Positions 22,551 through 33,204 of a DNA stretch of 64,000 nt are shown here, piece by piece. The translations under genes and the position numbers were made by a program. Positions within the stretch are counted from its first letter, which is position 1. The number at the start of each line of letters is the position of its first letter. Source of the stretch: Sanguinoderma infundibulare (taxonomy: Eukaryota; Basidiomycota; Agaricomycetes; Polyporales; Polyporaceae). A model generated the notes under the pieces. The model was not told the origin of the DNA and made no database searches. It saw only the letters and a program-made list of their open reading frames with translations. The stretch is taken from contig JAVLRN010000010.1 in the NCBI GenBank assembly GCA_032821775.1, positions 1,736,001 through 1,800,000 on the forward strand, given 5' to 3'.

Positions 22551-23849
22551 TCATCCAGTCTTGTTCTTGGTTTTGCTTCTCTTCCCAACCTGCGCCTGGA
22601 AACCGGTCTTGATCGTGTTCACAGACCGCCTGGATCCGCACGACTCGCACGACATGAAGAATATACGGTTCTCCTTCGTGAGGAGCGTGTCGGGCGACTT
22701 GCACGTCTTGCAAGTCACGTACTCGACTGGTTCGAAGGGCGGAGATCAGCGGTGAGAATACGCACCAAGGAGATGAGGGGAGTCTGGGCGACATACCGAT
22801 GTATCGACGAAGAACGTGCTCGATCTGCTTCTGCTGGAAACGACCTTTGATGACAAGACGGCCAGAACCGTCGACGGAACCGGTGGTGCCCATCTCCGCG
22901 AACATGTATTGGATGACGTGCTCCGGCTGCCTGTGCATGCGCTTGCAGATGTCGGAGACGTTCGCGAAGATGGACTTCTTGTTGCCTTCTCGCATGATCT
23001 GCGGAGGCGCGATGGTGTAACGTTTGCCGGCGGATGTAAGTAGAGCCGGGTTTGAGGCATGGAGCTGGCCGTAGAATCGGTGGAGGAGCTATGGACATGA
23101 GGAGGAATAAGCTGATGCGCACGACCTTCGGATGGAGTGGGAGAATGGAACGCACCTCGTCGTAGGTGTAATCGCGGTCGCTCTTCAGCCATGCCTCATT
23201 CCCGGAGTCGAGGCTCACACCTTCGCCGCCGCGGGCGAAGGGATCATCTCCGAGCTCGGTCTCGTCGACCTCCGGCATCTGGATCTCCTCTCCGCCCTCG
23301 TCGTCGTCCGCGTCTTTCACCTTGGACTCGTTCAGCTCCTTCTCAAACGCCTCCAAGTCGAGCGCCGCCTTCTTGGACGATTTCTTCTTCTTTTTCTTGA
23401 GATCCGAGAAATCGAGATCCTCCGAGGCGGCTGCGCCGACGGGGGTAGAGGTCCCCGAGCCCTCGGCGTCCTGATCATGGCGGTAACATAAACACGCTCA
23501 AAAATCAAAATAAAATCGCACAAGGGATCAGTCATGTACGCACGAGGTCGAGAGGGATCTCCTTCTTCTTTTTCTTCTTCTTCAGGTCGCCGAACATGGC
23601 CTTGAAGTCGTCGTCCTCCTTCTTATCTCCATCATCCAACCCCTCGCCCTTGATCCCGTTCTGCTTCATCTGCTCGTGCATGGTCGTCGGGCCCATGTCG
23701 ACCGCATCGCCGTTCGCGGTGACATTGTCAATTTCGGCGGGGGCAGGGGTGGTGGGGTCGGCATCAGCACCGAGGGGGTCCTCGGAGAATGCGACGGTCT
23801 TCTTCTTGCGCTTTTTGAGCGAAGGGTCAAATAAGGGCTCCTCGGACAT
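22551..23849 (-). CDS. SUI3: translation initiation factor eIF2 beta subunit
   Basis: Four exons in coding order: 23849-23544, 23470-23156, 23088-22797, 22726-22551; 362 residues. Three lysine blocks (KKRKKK near residue 12, a seven-lysine run near 90, and [10 protein letters not shown] near 125) are the K-boxes that contact eIF5 and eIF2B. The core has the eIF2-beta/eIF5 fold ([39 protein letters not shown]). The C-terminal C2-C2 zinc finger has Cys310, Cys313, Cys331 and Cys334 (YVTCKTC and MSCESC). It is a subunit of the ternary complex that brings initiator tRNA to the 40S ribosome. The gene is head-to-head with the ATP synthase gamma gene. The symbol follows the yeast name. Confidence 0.95.
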
Positions 23850-24120
23850 GGTTGGTGTATCGCAAGGTGTAGATTGGGGATGCCAGAGACGTGGAAGACA
23901 GCGAGCTCGATGTCGATCGTGATGAAGGTGTGATGACTCTCTCGGGGCATGTGCACTTCGAGCGCCGCTCAAAGGTTACCTTATCAAGTCCGCATGCACA
24001 GAGATGCACAGTCCCGGGCTTTCAAACTCCGTCTGAACGTGCATTCCGCCATTTCCCGAAGTCGACGTCGACAGCACCGACGACGACGACCTCCACTCCT
24101 TCACCTTCTCCCTCCTTATC
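23850..24120. promoter_or_regulatory. divergent promoter, eIF2-beta / ATP synthase gamma
   Basis: Only 271 bases separate the two start codons, so both promoters must lie here and the two housekeeping genes may be co-regulated. No canonical TATA box seen. A pyrimidine-rich tract (CTTCACCTTCTCCCTCCTT) precedes the plus-strand ATG. Confidence 0.5.
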
Positions 24121-25289
24121 ATGCTCGCTCGGCGTACGCTTGGTCGTATTGCGTCCCAGCCTCCGGCGCTGGGCGCGGCCCCCTCCCAGGCCCGCAACAT
24201 GGCCACCCTTCGTGAGATTGAGCTTCGTCTCAAGTCCGTAAGGAACATTGAGAAGATCACGAAGGTATATTTTCCTTTCTTAATGCTGCAAGTCACGGCC
24301 CAATAACTCTGTTTACAATGGCAGTCCATGAAAATGATTGCGTCAACAAAACTTGCGAAGGCGCAGCGTGCGATGCAGGCGGGCAAGGACTATGGTGTTG
24401 CCAACTCAGGTATGTTAACTCGTGTTCCCACCTGAACGCGACGCAGACGGTCTCATGCGTTCGTGTCCAGAAATCTTCTCGCACGCACCCGCAGAGGACG
24501 CTGGCAAGCGCAAGCTGTTCATCGTCATCTCGTCCGACAAGGGTCTCTGCGGTGGTATTCACTCCTCCGTGTCCAAGGCCACCCGCCGCGCGGTCGCGGA
24601 GAAGGACCAGGTTGAGGAGGACTCGCCCATCATGGTCATCGGCGACAAGTCCAAGGCCCAGCTCTCCCGTGCGCTGCCCAAGAACCTCTTCATGACCTTC
24701 AACCAGATCGGCCGTGATATTCCGACGTTCGCCGACGCGGCTGGGGTTGCAGACCTCATCCTGACCTCGGGGGCCAAGTACGACACGATTGCCATCGTCT
24801 ACAACAAGTTCGTCTCCGCCATCTCGTATGAGCCTGCCATCGTCGAGATTGAGCCCGAGACCCTCCTCAAGGAGTCGCGTACGTCGCCGTTCGAAGCGAT
24901 TGAGTAATTGCCTGCTCATTCCCTTGCAGCTGGCTTTAGAGCATACGAGATGGAGGATGACGTGACGAAGGATCTCGCTGAGTTCACCCTTGCCAACGCC
25001 ATCTACGCGACCCTCGTCGAAGCGCACGCCTGCGAGCAGAGCGCTCGGTATGTGTCCGGCTCTAGCACGTTACAGAATATTCTGCTAACCTGAACACAGT
25101 CGTAATGCCATGGACAACGCATCCAAGAACGCGTCGGACATGATCAACCGCCTGACCATGCAGTACAACCGTGGTCGCCAGGCCGCCATCACGAACGAGC
25201 TTGTCGACATCATCACTGGTACGTCCCCCAGGTATATGCTGCGACAGGTCAACTTATCCACTCTTCTTCTAGGTGCCAGTGCGCTTTGA
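24121..25289 (+). CDS. ATP3: mitochondrial F1-ATP synthase gamma subunit
   Basis: Six exons: 24121-24264, 24325-24409, 24471-24878, 24930-25047, 25100-25218, 25273-25289; 296 residues. The first ~26 residues are a mitochondrial presequence ([20 protein letters not shown]). The N-terminal helix ([20 protein letters not shown] then KSMKMIAST) and the C-terminal helix ([34 protein letters not shown]) are the two long antiparallel helices forming the rotary shaft in the catalytic hexamer. [13 protein letters not shown] is the family signature. The last exon supplies only ASAL and the stop. It sits in the inner mitochondrial membrane complex V. Confidence 0.96.
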
Positions 25290-26041
25290 GTGCGGACACG
25301 TCGAGAGGCACGGTAGATGTAGAGTACGCGGATGCAGGCTGCGGCGTGTCATCTTCGTATCCCCCTATACAATAGTACCCAACTTCTATCCCGCATTACA
25401 TGGCCAAACGTCATATGGATTTGCCATTCTGCGGCGTTATGCGTCGTCAGTTGAGTGTATTCGTGCGTGTAGAGGTCCGTGATTTTGCTTATTGGGCCTG
25501 AACTTCGACTAGACTACCTAGGGCCATCTCTCAGTAGTATGCCTCGTGATTGTCTGGTTTTACTGAAACTGCACCGACTACCCAATGCTGAGCACAGAAT
25601 TCGGACTCGGCACGATTGCGTTGGGCGGTTTCTGCCAATGGTTTTGGAGCACTTAGATGCTGGTTCCCTCATGGCATCTTCGTATTACCGTTCATCCTAG
25701 TCCTCGACTTGTATCCCGTACTACTCGATAGTGCGCAAGTGTAGAGGACATATGTACAACATCTTATCAGGCCGGCCCGCGAATACAGTGCTGCGCTGAC
25801 GCCAGCTTCAACAAACCGCTCGGATACTTGTCTTCCTTCTACCACCACCTCGCCGCCATCGTCCCTGGCGCTGTGAAGCTCTACCACTTTTTAATTCTTC
25901 TGTTTCTCACGTCCGAGGCTGTTCTGACCATCGAGCTCTGAATCTCCCACACTTCGAGCTTGCGGGCTTACTCCCAGGACCGACCTTGAACCACCCCCAC
26001 TTGCATCTACCGCTAACTGAGACCTGACCAAGCTCGCAACG
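25290..26041. other. intergenic region
   Basis: About 750 bases between ATP3 and the Bro1-family gene, both plus strand. No gene or repeat recognised. Confidence 0.6.
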
Positions 26042-29000
26042 ATGTCTATCCTCTCGGCGCACAATGCGCCAATGATCTCCATCCCCAAGAAGACCACGGA
26101 GGAGGTGGACTGGACAGGGCCCATTCGGAATGCCATCGCGCACTCGTACGGCGAGGACCCGGACAACTACGCCACGGAATGCTCAAACCTCCAGCGGTGC
26201 AGGCAGGATGCTGTCAAGGGAGCGGGGAGCGACATGACGGGTGCGTCTCTACCATAGTCAAAGAGAAACTGTTCTCGAAGGGCTCATACGCCCTCGAAGC
26301 CAAAGACCTACTTCACAAGTACTTCGGCCAGCTCGAGCTCCTCGAGCTACGCTTCTCCGAGATCCGCGTCAACTTCCCCTGGCGCGACGCGTTCACGAAC
26401 AAGCTCACCACCCAGACGTCGATCGCGTACGAGAAGGCGTCCATCATCTTCCAGATCGCGGCGACCCACGCCGCCATCGCCGCCGCGCAAAACCGGGCGG
26501 ACCCCGAGGGGCTCAAGCGCGCTTTCTACTACTTCCGGACGACGGCGGGCATGCTCACCTACATCAACGACAACTTCCTGCACGCGCCGTCGATCGACCT
26601 AAGCCGAGAGGTGATCAAGTTCCTCGTGGGCGTCATCCTGGCACAAGCGACGGAGGTGTTCTTCGAGAAGTGCACGGACGAGAAGAAGACGAACGCATTG
26701 GTGGCCAAGATCGGGAGCCAGACGGCGTTCATGTATACGTCGTTGGCTGAGGAGGTGAAGGAGTTCATGGGGAAGGGCATATTCGATAGGAATTGGGTCA
26801 CTGTCGTCCAGGTACGCCCCTCCCGTGCGCCCGTTCTACGGCGTGCAGATCAGAATAGTCTGCCGTGCATTCTGGTTAAGAATACCGTGGGATTGTTACG
26901 AAGACGTGCGTCGTCGTCTGCTGCGCCTGTCGTAAAGCTTTGTGTGGGTGTAAAGGACATTGTACCACCACAGAAGCTTTACAGTAGTCGCGGTTTATTG
27001 CGGTAAGGACATCTTCTCTACCGTAAGCTCACAGTGACTGCGATGAGTGGGCACAAGTACAAATACAACCACCTTTGGTCCTGCATGACCTCTTCTCCCG
27101 GGCAGAATATTCTGATCTGCATCTGGTGTCTGCCACAACCATAAGTTCACAACTCATCACTTTGCAGACGAAAGCCAAGTACTTCACGTCAGTCGCGCAG
27201 TACTACCGCGGTCTCGCAGACAGCGCGACGGGCAAGCACGGCGACGCTCTCGTCCGCTTCACCATCGCAGAGACCGCCGCAAAGGAAGCGCACCGGACAG
27301 CGTCATCCTTCGCCTCACTGTTCGTCACCCAGATGTCGCCCAACCTCCCGCCAGACGCCGGGCCCGCGCTGCAGGAGCTTACGAAGGCGCACCTCGCGCT
27401 TATTACGGACAAGAAGAGCGAGGCGCAGCGCGAAAACGACCTGATCTACAACGCGGTCCTCCCTACTCCCGAAACGCTCCCCCAGATCGACAAGGCTGTC
27501 GTCGCGACACCTATCACCATCCAGGAGGTGTATGCGTCGCCGGACGTGCAGAAGGTTATCGGCGTCGACTTGTTCATCCGCCTGATCCCTCTCAGCGTGC
27601 ACGAAAGCGCGAGCGTGTACTCGGAGGAGAAGGCGAAACTCGTACGGGGCGAGGTCGAGAAGGCGGACAATGCTGAGGTCGAGGTGAAGAGCTCGCTGGA
27701 CTCGCTCGGCATCAAGGAAGGCTTGGTCCGATACAAGGCAATTGCGGAGGGCGGCGTTGGTGGCGAGGCAGAACTCCCGGTGGAAGTGCGGCGGTGGAAG
27801 GAGGACATCGCGCTGATGGAGGAACGCGAGAGCGTCGACGGGATCATGGTGGAGCTCACGCGCATGAAGGACGTCGTTCGCAGGGAGCTCGACGGCGTCG
27901 GTCGCGACCTGGACACGGAGAGCAGGGAGTGCGAGGCGATGCGCGTCAAATACGACCACCTGTGGACCCAGGCGCCGTCCGCGGGCCTCACCAAGAGTAT
28001 ACGACAGGACCTGAAGGCACACCAGGGGACGCTGGATGCCGCTGCGCAGTCGGACCAGCAAGTGATCAAGCTGTGGGATTCCGTCAAGGGCGAGATTGGG
28101 CTGCTGCTGTCCCCAGAAATTGAAGATGTCTTCAGGGCGAGCACCGAGAAGGGCGGAGCCGGGTCTGAAAACCTACTAGACTTGGACATTGGGAGCGAGG
28201 CAAAGGACGAGGAAGAACGGGTCAAGATCCGTCGGTTCGTGGACGAGATCGAGGAGAGGCTCGGCCGGTTGAATAAGATCCAGCACGAGCGTGGACAAGT
28301 TCTCAAGGACCTCAAGGATAAGGTACGCAGGTCGTCCGTTGCGCCGCTATATATATAGGTCTTGTCCATGTCCACTCACATGCCTTGTCAAAAGGTGCAA
28401 CAAGACGACGTATCTCACCTACTCCTGCTGAACAGACGCAACACCGGCGTCGAGAGTACGCTGTTTGCTGGAGAGCTGGAGAAGTTCCGTCCGTACCAGC
28501 AGCGTCTTGGTGCAACCGTACACCATGAACAGGTCACGTTGCAGGAGCTCACGACCCTTTGGCGTGGTCTGAGGGATCTGGCCGGGCGCGGCCCTGGAGC
28601 GAAGAAATGGGAGGAGCGCGAAAAGCGCAAGAAAGACACGGTCCGTCGGTTCTCTCGTGCTCGCGACGTATACATGGAAGTCCGCGACGGGTTGGCGAAG
28701 GGCCTCCAGTTCTATACCGAACTAACCGAACTCACGGCTGTGCTCAAGCGCAATGCCACCTCGTTTATCTCGGAGCGCAACGTCGAACGTGAAGCGCTTG
28801 CTGCGCAGGCGGAGACTGAGAGGAGGTTAGCGATTCCGAAGTCCCCTTCGACCTCGACGCCGTCGCATGGAGGTAAACCACCGGTCCCGCCGCCTCCACC
28901 CAAGCCTTCCGGCGGATTAGAGTCGGCGTTGGCGTCGATGAGTCTCCACGGTGCGAATGGTTCTGGCTCTCCTCCGGTTCAGCGTCAGTGGACGTCGCCG

Positions 29001-29588
29001 TCTCCACCTTCCCAGCATTACGCTCCACCTCCATCGCAACCTGCACCTCCTCCAGCTCAGCCATATCCTCCACCGCCGCCCAGCACTCAACCTTCGGCAC
29101 CTTACCTCCCTTCACCGCCTACTCAGCCTTCCTCGCAGCCTTCCTACACACCGTCTGCCCCACCTAATGATCCTTACGCTTCTCTTGGTATGTTTGGGAA
29201 CACGGGTGGGAGCGTCTCTTCACCACCTCCTCGCCCGCCTCCGCCTCCTCAACAGCAACAACCTTACCCCTCGTATGGCCAGCGACCACAGTCGACGTAT
29301 GGTCAGCAGCCGTCATACCCCCCGCCGCCGCCATCACAACCGCAGTATGGGGCATACCAGACGCCGCCTCCGCCTCCGCCTTCCGCAGGCGGCTCCGCTT
29401 TCCCCCCGCCTCCTCCCCCCATCAACTACCAGTCGCAGTACGGCTCGACTCCTGCTCCTCCGCCCCCACCTACACAGCAGCAAGCGCCGGCTGCCCAACA
29501 GCAGGGCCAGCCGTACTACTACCAGGGCTACGGCCAGCAGCAGCAAGGGTCGCAGCAGTACCAGTATCCTCAGGGCTACAACCGATGA
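26042..29588 (+). CDS. BRO1: Bro1/ALIX family endosomal sorting protein
   Basis: Four exons: 26042-26240, 26300-26811, 27168-28322, 28395-29588; 1019 residues. Residues about 1-390 are the BRO1 domain (KYFGQLELLELRFSEIRVNF, YFRTTAGMLTYINDNF, QTKAKYFTSVAQYYRGLADS), the banana-shaped part that binds the ESCRT-III subunit Snf7. Residues about 400-760 form the V-shaped coiled-coil domain. The tail (about 770-1019) is Pro/Gln/Tyr-rich with repeated PPPPP and YGQQ motifs, as in ALIX and fungal Bro1, where it recruits ubiquitin hydrolase and other partners. It acts in multivesicular-body sorting to the vacuole. The second intron is 356 bases, far longer than the usual 50-70 here. The call follows the yeast name; the pH-signalling relative PalA/Rim20 is an alternative, but it usually lacks such a long proline-rich tail. 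Confidence 0.87.
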
Positions 29589-31255
29589 TGCCGATGCTAA
29601 ATGCGTTCCGTGAGTGGGAAGGTTTTTCCGAAATGAGTCTCGCTTTTCGATGGTTGATGGCCCACAAGGATGATGATGGTGACGACGATGTCGCGTGCGG
29701 AGGTGTTGTATTGTATGTGGTTCGTTCGCGTAGATCACGTATGCCCGTGTTTGTTTGATTTGTTGTACGAGTTTGTCTACCCATCGCTCCTTGTTGGACT
29801 TTGTATCCCAATTACGAGACAGATTCTGTTCTTCATGACCACAAACGCTGTGATGTGGGCTTTCCCTCCTCGTATTAGTACTGCTTGATAGTATCTCACC
29901 AGACATCAGGGACTTCTCAGAAGGTTGGTCTTGGTACGTTAATGGTACGTCGATATTCGGTGGCAAGTGCGCGTTCTCATTTGGGCTATCACAGGATGAA
30001 ACGGGCAGTGGTTGGCCAACTATGACACCTCTGACGTTAACGGGATGTTTGCGTGGCTCGGTGATGAGAAGGAATGTCCATCGCCACGTCAACCACTCTG
30101 CCGGAAGTTGGCATAAATTCGCGGCCGTGGACAGTGGTCTTCGCAGGTATAACTCAAACCCCAATCGAAAATGTTCGTGGACGTAGATGCGCCAGCGGCT
30201 CGGAGTTCCGATGGTCTGCTACGCGTTATGGATGACCGACTAGAAGACGGCCGTCAGGCGCAAAGGTGCTCCTTCCATGGATCGTGTGCTCGACGCGTGG
30301 GTGCTGCATGCATATATCGCTTGGCTTCCCCGTGGAACGGTGCGTCGCGCATCACCTACGTAAAAGGTGTTTAATCTTTCCACTCTGAATCGGAAGAGAC
30401 GTCGGGGTCCTAGCCCTTAGAATCTCTAACTCTGTGACTGACAATGACGTCTCTGACCACAGATGTCTGCATATGTATATACATAACGATTCAACAACTT
30501 GGGAGGTGCGTCCTGGCGTTTCATCGTGTTCTTGAGTCTCTCGCTGATGGATTTGTTTGAAGATCATGATGAACAGCCAAGGGAATCGGCATCGGTCAGC
30601 GAGATTCGTGCCTAAGGGCGGGCTGGGCCGAGTTTGCCCAGTGCTCCCGCGTTGACAGTTGGAAAGGTAGCGTAAGCCTTTCCAGTTTGCACAGATTGAT
30701 TGACCGTTGGATTTGGAAATGCGTGGGCTGCGGGCGCCGAACTAGTCGGTGCCCGCCATCAGTCGGAACGCCAGGTAACCACACTGGTGCACCGCCTCTC
30801 CACCTGATCAACACCGTCGCACGGTGCTCGCCGCCGGTCAATATTGAATGCGGTGACCACAGGATCAGCAGTGCGGTGGCGGCGGCCCCTACTTAATGGG
30901 TCTTCCTCCCGGGCTGAATGCAAGCGGCAGGTTGGCCACCTATCCTCGGAAGGCGGTTGTATGCCTTAGAGCCAAGTCATCTTCGGTGGTGAATAGCAGC
31001 CGAAAGGGAGACCATCGAGGCTAGGTCGATAAGTTGGGGATTATCGAAACAGTCTGCGCGTGCTGGCCAAATCAGTGCCTTTGACAAAACACTCGTGGCC
31101 GAGTCCTGACCTGATCCTGCGCATTTTCGGCAATGCAGCACCTAGGTGACCTGGATCAGTAATGTCCATCGCTTGTCCAAAGGGCGGGCATAAATAGGGC
31201 TCGTCGAGGAAATGATCGACATCCTCTCCTTCTGGGATCACACTGCATTTTGACA
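29589..31255. other. intergenic region
   Basis: About 1.67 kb with no supported gene. A minus-strand frame extends from inside the Bro1 tail to 30164 but has no recognised motif and its left part is simply the complement of the Gln/Pro repeats. The right end is the GH128 promoter. Confidence 0.55.
31190..31196 (+). promoter_or_regulatory. probable TATA box (ATAAATA)
   Basis: ATAAATA, in the context GGGCATAAATAGGG, lies 60-66 bases before the ATG at 31256. Confidence 0.5.
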
Positions 31256-32434
31256 ATGCGTTCTTTCTCTTCTGCTTTCGCTGCTCTTGCTCTCTTCACC
31301 GCCGCTGCCCAGGCTGGCAAGCGTGGTCTCACCTGGACATTCTGTGAGTTCATGCTCATCTGCTGGCTTTTGAGCGTGTGCTCACCAAAATTTCAGATAA
31401 CAGCCCTCTGTAAACTTACGATCCCATGGTCTGCTGTCGACATCAATACTGACTAGGACTGCGCGCAGGGACCCAGGAAAATTCAACAACGGCGATGGCC
31501 AGGTTGTCGCGATGTATGTCTATTCGTTCACATCGTGGCCCATGCAGACATTCTAATCGTGATCCCATTCAGTTATGATTACGAGACCTACGCGCCTCCT
31601 TCGACCAACGGCGCAGGCGGCCTTGCCTTCATCGGCATGCAGCGCTGCTTGGACTGTGACTCCAGCCCCATCAGCCAACTAGCCGCTCGCCAGCAGCAGC
31701 AAGGCTGGGCCAGTAAGTCCAGCATGCTTCTCCACCATACCTTTCAACTAACAACCAACGGTACGCCAGCCGTGTTCACGCTCAACGAGCCCGACGTCAA
31801 CGGCATCACCCCCAGCCAGGCCGCATCTTGGTACCAGCAGAACATCAACCCGCTCCAGATCAAGAAGGCGCTGCCCGCCATCACGTCGAGCACGAGCTCG
31901 GGCCAGGGCCTCGACTGGCTGAACCAGATGGTCTCCGCGTGCGGTGGAAACTGCTATTTTGACTACATCAACCTGCACTGGTACGGGCCCGACTTCGCGA
32001 CGTTCCAGAGCTACGTCGAGCTCGCGCACTCGACCTTCCCCGTACGTCGTTCTGAATCACCGTCACCGTCACCGGACGTCCGACCCCGCTCCGGCATGCT
32101 CATCACCCCTGCCCGTAGAACAATCAGCTCATGATCACAGAGTTCGCGCTGCAGAACCCGGCCGGCGGCCAGAACGACCAGTGCGTCCGACTCTCGTCCT
32201 CTGCATCTTATTTTCGCGTGATGATTCTGACCGCGCGACAGGGTCAACTTCTTCAAGCAGGCGTTCGCGTACCTCGACGGCCAGGACTTCGTCCAGCTCT
32301 ACTTCCCGTTCGTCGCCACGTCGCCCTCGCTCCTCTCCGCCAACGACGCCGGCGCGGTCTCCTTTGTCGGCACCGGCTCGTGCCTGTACAACGACGACGG
32401 CTCACTGTCCGCGGTCGGGAACCTCATGTACTGA
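31256..32434 (+). CDS. secreted glycoside hydrolase family 128 (beta-1,3-glucanase-like)
   Basis: Seven exons: 31256-31343, 31397-31409, 31469-31513, 31573-31712, 31770-32041, 32119-32180, 32242-32434; 270 residues. The second exon is only 13 bases. Residues 1-20 are a signal peptide (MRSFSSAFAALALFTAAAQA). The mature enzyme is a compact TIM barrel. It has the probable acid/base Glu in FTLNEPDVNG and the nucleophile Glu in MITEFALQN, with NLHWYGPDFATF on the intervening strand. GH128 enzymes cut beta-1,3-glucan, and in mushrooms they act on the fungal cell wall. Length and motif order match single-domain GH128 proteins. Four Cys may form two disulfides (the MQRCLDC and CGGNC regions). Confidence 0.88.
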
Positions 32435-33204
32435 GTTCGAGTTCCAAACCGCTCGCTTTGGCGCGCCACGCATAACTTGGGACTCGGGAATTGGGACCTC
32501 CGGGCGAGTACTCAGTGCTCAGTGCTCGACAGAAAGAGAGCAAGAGTAGCATTCGGTCCCGCGTGCTGTGTCCTCGAGGTCGAGGCGGGTCGCGGGGCTG
32601 CGTTTTGCGTCCTAGGGGCGCTTTACGTTCGTTTATTCTACACCCAACGCCCGGTGCTGTAGTTGGTATCTCTATCCCGCATTCTAATCGAGGATCATTT
32701 TTGTCTTGACGAACTCTTTCTCGTCGTGACCCCCTTCACGTTTCCGATGAATCCAGATCGATGCGGGCATCCGTTCGGCTCTGTTGATAAAGCGTGCGGG
32801 TAGATGGCATTGATGGTGCGAGATCCGAACGCGGTGAATACTGCGGGCACAAATTGACATGAGATATCAATGTGTAAGACGAGGTTGAGGTGAGCATAGT
32901 ATGGTACAGTGGCGTGAGTATGCCGTACATCCGCATCAGTCAACCGTCCCTCCCGTCGAGCAACAAACGAAGAAAGCAGAGCGTACAGTAAGAGTAGCGA
33001 CAGCAGAGCAAGAAGAGCATCGTCACGAGGGTAGATCCAGAGACAGAGTCAGAAACAGAAATAGAGATATATCTAGAGCACAACAGGTCCCATCAAAGCA
33101 TCCAAGAGAGCACAACAACGACCGAGCAGACACAGACAACACAAACTGCCATGGCAATCAGCACAGTGACGGCACTCGACCACAGAAGGCGAGGGAGCGC
33201 GCAC
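32435..33204. other. convergent 3' region with purine-rich tract
   Basis: About 770 bases between the stop codons of the GH128 gene (plus) and the BAH-domain gene (minus). From about 32960 to 33150 the plus strand is strongly A/G-rich (runs of GAGCAAG, CAGAGA, AGAAAT), so the minus-strand transcript would have a C/U-rich 3' untranslated region. No gene seen. Confidence 0.5.

Noticed and set aside
29589..30164. Minus-strand open frame continuing from within the Bro1 tail (up to 276 codons in total)
   Set aside because: Part of it is the complement of the Pro/Gln repeat region; the rest has no motif, good start context or splice support.
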